This document shows, piece after piece, positions 6,936 through 12,249 of a DNA stretch of 12,249 nt. A program made the position numbers and the translations under genes. The stretch's first letter is position 1, and each line of letters opens with the position of its first letter. The stretch spans positions 1 to 12,249 of the forward strand of contig CALZPS010000022.1 in assembly GCA_945827765.1 (NCBI GenBank), given 5' to 3'. The notes below the pieces were generated by a model that searched no databases, was not told where the DNA came from, and was given only the letters and a program-made list of their open reading frames with translations. The DNA is from an uncultured Lachnospiraceae bacterium (lineage in GTDB: Bacteria > Bacillota > Clostridia > Lachnospirales > Lachnospiraceae).

Positions 6936-8198
6936 CTATTTCCGCACTTGCCCGTTCCCGAAAATGATATATTTCGTCGTCGTGAGTGCCTCCAGTCCCA
7001 TCGGTCCGCGAGCGTGTAGTTTCTGTGTACTGATGCCAATCTCGGCACCAAATCCGAACTCAAATCCGTCCGTAAAGCGGGTCGATGCATTCACATATAC
7101 TGCTGCGGCATCCACCTCGTCCTGAAATTTGAGTGCATTCGCATAATCCCGGGTAATGATGGATTCGGAATGCCCGGTATTGTAATAATTGATATGCTCT
7201 ATTGCCTCATCGATGGAATCTACGATTTTCACCGAGATGATCGCATCCAGATATTCACATCCCCAGTCTTCTTCCGTCGCCGGCAGGATTTCTTCAGAAA
7301 TCGCCTGCGCCCGCTCATCCCCGCGGATTTCCACCTCATGCTGTCTTAAGGACTGTACAATCATCGGCAGAACCGCCGGCGCTATCTTTTCGTGAATAAC
7401 CAGAGATTCACAGGCATTGCACACTCCCATCCTCTGTGTCTTTGCATTTTCAATAATGTCTGCCGCCATATAGCAATCCGCACTCTCATCGACATAGACA
7501 TGACAGTTACCGGTCCCGGTCTCAATTACGGGAACAGTACTGTTCTCTACTACATTGGCAATCAGCCCTGCACCGCCGCGGGGAATCAATACATCAATAA
7601 CCCCACGAAGTTTCATCATTTCATTGACACTCTCACGGCTGGTATTCTCCACGAGCAGTACTAAATCCTGCGGCAGCTTTTCTTTGCGCAGACCTTCTTT
7701 GATGACATGAACGATTGCCAGATTAGAATGAATAGCATCACTCCCTCCGCGCAGAATAACAGCATTTCCGGTTTTAAAACAAAGTCCGAATGCATCCGCC
7801 GTCACGTTTGGCCTGGACTCATAAATTATTCCTACCACTCCCAGCGGCACTCTTTTCTTTCCGATTCGCAGTCCATTCGGACGAGTTTTCATCCCCAGCA
7901 CTTCACCGACAGGGTCTGCAAGTGCGACAACCTGTTCCAGTCCGGCCGCCATAGCCTCAATCCTCTGTTCGGTCAGCCTCAGACGATCAATCAGGGATTC
8001 TTTTATGCCCTTTTCTTCTGCCGCCTGCAAATCTTTTGCGTTTTCCGTCAAAATATATGCTGTCTCATCACGAAGCTCTCTGGCAACTGCCAAAAGACCT
8101 CGGTTTTTCTCTTCTGTTTTCAGTTTTGCGGCTGTCCTTGATGCTTCTTTGGCTCGTCTTCCCAATATTTCCATATCATTTGCCAAATCATTTGTCAT
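6936..8198 (-). CDS. proA: Gamma-glutamyl phosphate reductase
   Basis: A 420-residue ProA of normal length. It reduces gamma-glutamyl phosphate to glutamate semialdehyde with NADPH, the second step of proline synthesis. The aldehyde-dehydrogenase-type fold shows [36 protein letters not shown] and the catalytic cysteine C260 in [10 protein letters not shown]263 is an additional cysteine. The ATG at 8198 is favoured because GGAG lies 6 bases upstream; the in-frame ATG at 8210 has its purine-rich stretch too close. The gene overlaps the end of proB by 11 bp, indicating coupling. No clear terminator separates it from the argC promoter. Confidence 0.96.
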   Translation of the reverse strand: MTNDLANDMEILGRRAKEASRTAAKLKTEEKNRGLLAVARELRDETAYILTENAKDLQAAEEKGIKESLIDRLRLTEQRIEAMAAGLEQVVALADPVGEVLGMKTRPNGLRIGKKRVPLGVVGIIYESRPNVTADAFGLCFKTGNAVILRGGSDAIHSNLAIVHVIKEGLRKEKLPQDLVLLVENTSRESVNEMMKLRGVIDVLIPRGGAGLIANVVENSTVPVIETGTGNCHVYVDESADCYMAADIIENAKTQRMGVCNACESLVIHEKIAPAVLPMIVQSLRQHEVEIRGDERAQAISEEILPATEEDWGCEYLDAIISVKIVDSIDEAIEHINYYNTGHSESIITRDYANALKFQDEVDAAAVYVNASTRFTDGFEFGFGAEIGISTQKLHARGPMGLEALTTTKYIIFGNGQVRK

Positions 8199-9021
8199 AG
8201 CCTTCTCCATCCTTCCCGCTGCTTAAAAATAAAGTGCCTACCATTTTTCCTTCCATGATTTCATTGATTATATATATATCATCTCCGTTGGCAATCACCA
8301 TATCAGCCCCGGCTTCTGTCGCCACTTTGGCCGCATGCACCTTTGTGGTCATCCCTCCGGTTCCGAAATCACTCGTGCTCCCGCCTGCCATTTCTTCCAG
8401 TTCCTCGTCAATCTCCGTCACCGTATGAATCAAGGATGCGTCCGGATTGCTCTTCGGGTCTGCAGTAAACATCCCCTCAATATCAGATAATAAAATCAAC
8501 AAATCTGCTTCCACCAGCTCGGCCACATTTGCCGCCAGCGTATCATTGTCTCCAAAATTTCCGTATGCCAGCTCATCTACCGATATTGCATCGTTCTCAT
8601 TGACAATGGGCACTACTTTCATCCGAAACAGTTCGTCAAAAGTCTGTCTCGCATTACGCTTACATTCTTCATTGGTGACAGACTCCTTCGTCAACAGAAT
8701 CTGCGCCGTCAGCTGGCTGTATTCATTGAATAATTTTTCATAAATCATCATCAGTCTTCCCTGTCCCACCGCAGCACAAGCCTGTTTTTCTGCCAGCGTA
8801 TCCGGCCTTTGTTTCATCCCCAGAGCACTTCTGCCGACTCCGACCGCCCCGGAGGACACAACGATAACTTCCTTTCCCTGATTATGCAGATTAATCAGAA
8901 TGCGCACAAACTTTTCCAACTTGTCCAGATTAATATTCCCCGTTTCCTCATATGAAATAGTCGTAGTTCCCAATTTTATGACGATTCTCTTCTTATTTCT
9001 TAATCTCTCTTTCCTGTCCAT
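8188..9021 (-). CDS. proB: Glutamate 5-kinase, short form without PUA domain
   Basis: A 277-residue amino-acid kinase that makes gamma-glutamyl phosphate from glutamate and ATP. Key stretches are [10 protein letters not shown] near the N terminus, [49 protein letters not shown] and [12 protein letters not shown]. The enterobacterial enzyme has about 367 residues with a C-terminal PUA domain; this one ends right after the kinase domain, as in the known short forms. The sequence reads through cleanly into the proA overlap, so this is not a frameshift. The start is supported by AGGAAAG about 7 bases before the ATG. It is the first gene of the proBA pair. Confidence 0.96.
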   Translation of the reverse strand: MDRKERLRNKKRIVIKLGTTTISYEETGNINLDKLEKFVRILINLHNQGKEVIVVSSGAVGVGRSALGMKQRPDTLAEKQACAAVGQGRLMMIYEKLFNEYSQLTAQILLTKESVTNEECKRNARQTFDELFRMKVVPIVNENDAISVDELAYGNFGDNDTLAANVAELVEADLLILLSDIEGMFTADPKSNPDASLIHTVTEIDEELEEMAGGSTSDFGTGGMTTKVHAAKVATEAGADMVIANGDDIYIINEIMEGKMVGTLFLSSGKDGEGYDK

Positions 9022-9031
9022 AACGCTTTCC

Positions 9032-9102
9032 TGTCCGTATTTCTCTTATCTTTATCTATTTTGTCCGTATCATTTCTGCCAAACATGCTGATTTCCCGGA
9101 CA
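9032..9102 (-). repeat. TGTCCG/CGGACA repeats in the proB leader
   Basis: TGTCCGTAT occurs twice on the plus strand (9032-9040 and 9062-9070), exactly 30 bp apart, and the complementary CGGACA lies at 9097-9102. In the predicted proB leader RNA the early TGTCCG could pair with either later CGGACA. The nearer-to-gene copy abuts the proB ribosome site (AGGAAAG). The stems are only 6 bp with long loops, so a switch is speculative. Confidence 0.3.
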
Positions 9103-9111
9103 TATCTATTT

Positions 9112-9140
9112 ATTATGGCACTTCTGCTATATTTATGCAA
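9112..9140 (-). promoter_or_regulatory. proB: Predicted proBA promoter
   Basis: On the minus strand TTGCAT (9140-9135), 17 bases, then CATAAT (9117-9112). The -10 matches 5 of 6 consensus positions and the -35 matches 3. It would give a leader of roughly 84 bases before proB. The same -35 hexamer and spacing occur at the argC promoter. Confidence 0.4.
9125..9140 (-). promoter_or_regulatory. ARG-box-like motif at the proBA promoter
   Basis: The minus strand reads TTGCATAAATATAGCA, which matches the first argC box (TTGCATAATTATACA, plus strand from 6877) at 12 of the first 15 positions. It overlaps the predicted -35 of proBA. It is a single, imperfect copy, so ArgR binding is a hypothesis. Confidence 0.35.
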
Positions 9141-9149
9141 CTATTTTTT

Positions 9150-9176
9150 AGGTCTGCATTCCAGGTCTGCATTCCA
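9150..9176 (+). repeat. Two-copy 13-bp tandem duplication
   Basis: AGGTCTGCATTCC is present twice head to tail (9150-9162 and 9163-9175), with the next base (A) also shared. It lies 14 bases after the stop codon of the GTPase-nuclease gene. It forms no hairpin and has no T-run in the minus direction that would make a terminator. Replication slippage explains it best. Confidence 0.9.
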
Positions 9177-9189
9177 CGCCTGACTACCA

Positions 9190-12063
9190 CTATTTTTTCC
9201 CAAGTCTGATATTTTCCAGACTTTTTGCATCTTCTTTCTTCAGATAATGAAACAGATAATTCCGGCTGTTTGTGTCCACCTCCGTATGCTCCCTGCGCAG
9301 TTGTTCATTCATCTGCTCCACCTCTGTCTTCAGTTCCTGTGCAGACATCAGATAGCATCCCTGCCCGCGGATAATGACCTGCTCTGTCCCGTCCGAAGTT
9401 GCCACGGTCACATGATACCTGCGCCCAATCTCATGAGCCACCTTCTCGATATATTGGTCTGCGGTCTCCGCCTCTTTTGTATACACCACATAAATGTTGT
9501 GGTATTTCTGAACTTCACCGGGAAACCCTTCCAGCTTGTAAGCATCAAACACCAGAATCAACTCACATTTTTTCATCCCTTGATAGTTGCATAAAATATC
9601 CATCAGCCGTCCTCTGGCTGCGTCGATATTTTCTTCTGCCAGCTCACGCAGTTCCTCCCAGGCAAAGATGATGTTATAGCCGTCTGCCAGCAGATACTCC
9701 TTCTTTCGGCTGTCTGCTTCCTTCGTATTCGCATATCCGGCTGCGGCAGCCTTTCCCTCTTCCACAGGTTCCTTCCGGTAAGAATACTTTTTACGAGCCT
9801 GTTCACGTTTCTGCCGGGATGCCTCCACCATCCGTTCAATTTCCCGCTCATCCTCCGGAGAAAGCTCCAGATAAGTCGATGCTCTTCGTACCGCACCGGA
9901 ACTATACGTTGGTTTCTGAACAGACTGCTCTTGTCCGGAATGTTCCTGATTCGCCTCTTTGTCCGTCGTCACGCTGGCGATGTGCATATACTGTTCCACC
10001 TCATCCCATTTCACCACAAAACCTGCGCCGTGCGCACAAAAGACAGAACCGGTCGGATTGTCCATATCCCGCTCCGAATCATAACCGGCTGCAGCTATGA
10101 CTTCCTCCGCATTTTGACACGGACGATAGCCCTGTAATGTGCAAAACAGCCTTCCTTTTCCTTTTGTATAGGATATTAGTTCTGTCTGATAGCCCTGCAT
10201 GGCAGCAACCGGAGCACTTCCCGTAAGAACAGCAAGTTCTCCCTCGACCGCCGGCGGCTCAAAATTGCCGTTCATACGCTGTACATCATTCAGCGCCCGC
10301 CCAATCATCTCCGTCGGCACCTCAATCCGAAATTCATAATATGGTTCCAGCAGGACACTTTTTGCCTTTTTCAGACCCTGGCGCACTGCTCTGTAAGTTG
10401 CCTGACGGAAATCGCCCCCTTCTGTATGTTTCTGGTGCGCGCGTCCGGCAATCAGCGTAATGCGCATATCGGTGACCGGCGAGCCGGTCAGAACACCTTT
10501 ATGTTCCTTCTCTTCCAAATGTGTCAGTATCAACCGCTGCCAGTTGCGGTCTAAAACATCTTCACTGCAGTCCGTGAAAAACTGCAGTCCGCTGCCTGTC
10601 TCCCCCGGCTCCATCAAAAGATGTACCTCGGCATAGTGCTTAAGCGGTTCGAAATGTCCGACCCCTACCACAGGCCCGGCAATCGTTTCCTTGTAGACAA
10701 TTCTCCCCGTTCCAAACTCCACCCGCACTCCAAAGCGGTCCCAGATCAGACGTTTGAGTACTTCTATCTGCACCTCTCCCATCAACTGGGCATGGATTTC
10801 CCCCAACTGTTCTTCCCAGACAATATGGAGCAATGGTTCTTCCTCCTCCAGCTGCCGTAAGTTGGCAAGCATCTGATGTACTTCACAATCCGGCGGGAGC
10901 TGAATCTGATAATTCAACACCGGCTCCAGAATCGGAAGATCCGAGGCCGCTTCTGTCCCCAGTCCTTCTCCCGGACAGGTATGACTTAATCCGGTGACCG
11001 CGCAGACACATCCCGCCGCCGTTTCATTTACGCTTTCATACTTCGCCCCGGAGTAGATGCGTATCTGATTGACCTTCTCTTCCCAGATTTCGGCCGCCTG
11101 CACTGCGGGCTGCCCCACTGTCGTTTCTGTGTTCTGCACGGCAGGCCATGCTCCGGCATACTGGGTCTTGTCATTGGTCAGTAAGTCCTTAACCTTCAAT
11201 GTACCTCCCGTCACTTTCAGATACGTCAGGCGGTTTCCCTGTGCATCCCTGGCAATTTTGTACACTTTCGCTCCAAACTGCTGCGGATATTGTTTCTGTA
11301 ACGTATAACGTTCCAGCCCCTGCATGAATTCTTGCACCCCGGTCAGTTTCAAAGCCGAACCGAAATAACAAGGAAACAGTTTTCGCTCGGCGATCAGCTT
11401 TGCCACATCGGACACATAAATCGGAGCGCCTTCCAGATAGTTTTCCAAAAGCCGCACATCACACATCGCTATATTTTCCAGAAACTGTTCCGTACCCACT
11501 ACAAACTCCGGCTGCCTTCGATTCTCGCTGCCACGTGAATCCGAATCCGTTTTCCCCATATCATCCTCGCCAAAGTCCACACAGTTTTCATGCAGCCTTT
11601 GATTTAGCTCCGCCAGCAATCTGCTTTTCTCAGTTCCCTCCTGATCCATCTTATTGATGAATAAAAAGGTCGGAATCTGATATTTTTTCAGCAGCCGCCA
11701 CAATGTCTGCGTATGTCCCTGTACCCCGTCTGCTCCGCTGACGACCAGTATCGCATAATCCAGCACCTGCAGGGTACGCTCCATCTCCGCAGAAAAATCC
11801 ACGTGTCCCGGTGTGTCGAGCAAAGTAACCTCCATCCCTTCTGTGCTAAAACGCGCCTGCTTGGAAAAAATAGTGATGCCTCTCTCCCGCTCCAAATCAA
11901 ACGTGTCCAAAAAGGCGTCTTTGTTATCTACGCGCCCGAGTCTGCGGATACTGCCGCTTAAGTAGAGCATTCCTTCGGACAATGTCGTTTTACCCGCATC
12001 CACATGGGCTAAAATACCTATACATATATGTTTTTTTGGTTTATTTTCAGATGTTTCTCCCAT
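9190..12063 (-). CDS. TetM/EF-G-like translational GTPase fused to a Rae1/YacP-type NYN nuclease domain
   Basis: A 957-residue fusion. The G domain has AHVDAGKT (19-26), RERGIT with T64, DTPGH (83-87, with the catalytic-type His), NKMD (137-140) and GSA (235-237), so GTP hydrolysis looks intact. EF-G-like domains II-V follow (about 263-680). A charged, helical linker (about 697-788) leads to an NYN/PIN-like domain (789-957) with LLADGYN (D794), VFDAYK, KEAETADQYIE (D869) and ATSDGTEQ, the order seen in B. subtilis YacP/Rae1, a ribosome-dependent A-site mRNA endonuclease. At the domain IV tip it has HQKHTEGGDF instead of the SPVS loop of TetM, and the TetM C-terminal helix is not recognisable, so tetracycline protection is doubtful. 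The ATG at 12063 (AAAGGGG 8 bases upstream) is preferred to the ATG at 12099, which has no ribosome site and falls at the predicted transcription start. Function in ribosome rescue or mRNA surveillance is inferred. Confidence 0.93.
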   Translation of the reverse strand: MGETSENKPKKHICIGILAHVDAGKTTLSEGMLYLSGSIRRLGRVDNKDAFLDTFDLERERGITIFSKQARFSTEGMEVTLLDTPGHVDFSAEMERTLQVLDYAILVVSGADGVQGHTQTLWRLLKKYQIPTFLFINKMDQEGTEKSRLLAELNQRLHENCVDFGEDDMGKTDSDSRGSENRRQPEFVVGTEQFLENIAMCDVRLLENYLEGAPIYVSDVAKLIAERKLFPCYFGSALKLTGVQEFMQGLERYTLQKQYPQQFGAKVYKIARDAQGNRLTYLKVTGGTLKVKDLLTNDKTQYAGAWPAVQNTETTVGQPAVQAAEIWEEKVNQIRIYSGAKYESVNETAAGCVCAVTGLSHTCPGEGLGTEAASDLPILEPVLNYQIQLPPDCEVHQMLANLRQLEEEEPLLHIVWEEQLGEIHAQLMGEVQIEVLKRLIWDRFGVRVEFGTGRIVYKETIAGPVVGVGHFEPLKHYAEVHLLMEPGETGSGLQFFTDCSEDVLDRNWQRLILTHLEEKEHKGVLTGSPVTDMRITLIAGRAHQKHTEGGDFRQATYRAVRQGLKKAKSVLLEPYYEFRIEVPTEMIGRALNDVQRMNGNFEPPAVEGELAVLTGSAPVAAMQGYQTELISYTKGKGRLFCTLQGYRPCQNAEEVIAAAGYDSERDMDNPTGSVFCAHGAGFVVKWDEVEQYMHIASVTTDKEANQEHSGQEQSVQKPTYSSGAVRRASTYLELSPEDEREIERMVEASRQKREQARKKYSYRKEPVEEGKAAAAGYANTKEADSRKKEYLLADGYNIIFAWEELRELAEENIDAARGRLMDILCNYQGMKKCELILVFDAYKLEGFPGEVQKYHNIYVVYTKEAETADQYIEKVAHEIGRRYHVTVATSDGTEQVIIRGQGCYLMSAQELKTEVEQMNEQLRREHTEVDTNSRNYLFHYLKKEDAKSLENIRLGKK

Positions 12064-12104
12064 CGAAAATGCCCCTTTCCATTGCTTATAATAATACATT
12101 CATT

Positions 12105-12133
12105 ATCATAACATAGAAAGAGGCATTCGTCGA
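12105..12133 (-). promoter_or_regulatory. Predicted promoter of the GTPase-nuclease gene
   Basis: On the minus strand TCGACG (12133-12128), 17 bases, then TATGAT (12110-12105), with 4 and 5 consensus matches. The transcript would begin near 12098, giving a leader of about 35 bases to the ATG at 12063. Confidence 0.45.
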
Positions 12134-12212
12134 TAAGCGAAAATCACTTGATTTACATTTAAGAAAATATCCTTAATTATATCGCCACAGTTACTTTTCA
12201 TAATCATAACAT

Positions 12213-12241
12213 TTGACAATCCTACTGAAAAAGTTTATCTT
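12213..12241 (+). promoter_or_regulatory. Possible divergent promoter at the right edge
   Basis: A perfect TTGACA (12213-12218) is followed after 17 bases by TATCTT (12236-12241), which matches the -10 consensus at 4 of 6 positions. It points out of the window on the plus strand. The 12134-12249 stretch holds no recognisable coding sequence. Confidence 0.35.
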
Positions 12242-12249
12242 TAAAAACA

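Noticed and set aside
8188..8210. Frameshift that removed the ProB PUA domain
   Set aside because: The proB frame ends cleanly in a coupled overlap with proA, and proA is intact; short ProB forms are known.
9150..9176. Short CRISPR-like or terminator repeat
   Set aside because: Only two abutting 13-bp copies without spacers, no dyad symmetry and no T-run in the transcribed direction.
9022..9189. Proline T-box upstream of proB
   Set aside because: The gap is too short, and no T-box consensus or terminator/antiterminator pair was seen.
12064..12099. 12-residue N-terminal extension of the GTPase (ATG at 12099)
   Set aside because: No ribosome site precedes it, it would coincide with the predicted transcript start, and it contains the strong ribosome site for the ATG at 12063.

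Overview
The window looks like a contig end from a Gram-positive anaerobe of the Clostridia, most likely a Lachnospiraceae gut bacterium. The reasons are strong purine-rich Shine-Dalgarno sites, sigma-A-type promoters, AT-rich short intergenic gaps, an arginine-sensitive type of ArgB, and a TetM-like GTPase with a YacP (NYN) tail. The species assignment is inference. Every gene that can be supported lies on the minus strand, so transcription runs from high to low coordinates. The first 44 bases are not genomic: they are an Illumina Nextera adapter with its index.

Layout in transcription order. (1) 9190-12063 encodes a 957-residue fusion of a complete TetM/EF-G-like translational GTPase with a C-terminal NYN nuclease domain resembling B. 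subtilis Rae1/YacP. It has its own predicted promoter, and a possible divergent promoter points out of the right edge. (2) proB-proA (9021-6936) makes the first proline intermediates from glutamate. ProB is the short form without a PUA domain. (3) argC - GNAT - argJ - argB - argD (6780-1776) is the cyclic acetylated-ornithine pathway. It is preceded by a clear sigma-A promoter embedded in an ArgR-type operator with a perfect 11-bp inverted repeat. (4) A small YdcZ/DUF606 membrane protein (1700-1269) follows argD. (5) A ComEA-like SLBB plus helix-hairpin-helix exported protein (1147-482) and an OmpR-family response regulator (459-45, cut by the contig end) form a second operon. Its predicted promoter is preceded by three direct repeats spaced exactly 11 bp apart.

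The proline and arginine blocks share glutamate as precursor. A motif similar to the arg operator overlaps the predicted -35 of proBA, so joint control by ArgR is possible. The most interesting item is the GTPase-nuclease fusion: a TetM-like factor that enters the ribosomal A site joined to a domain whose free-standing relative cuts mRNA in the A site. The second is the ComEA-like/response-regulator operon with its phased upstream repeats. No tRNA, rRNA, CRISPR array, insertion sequence or stretch above 300 bases without a gene was seen.
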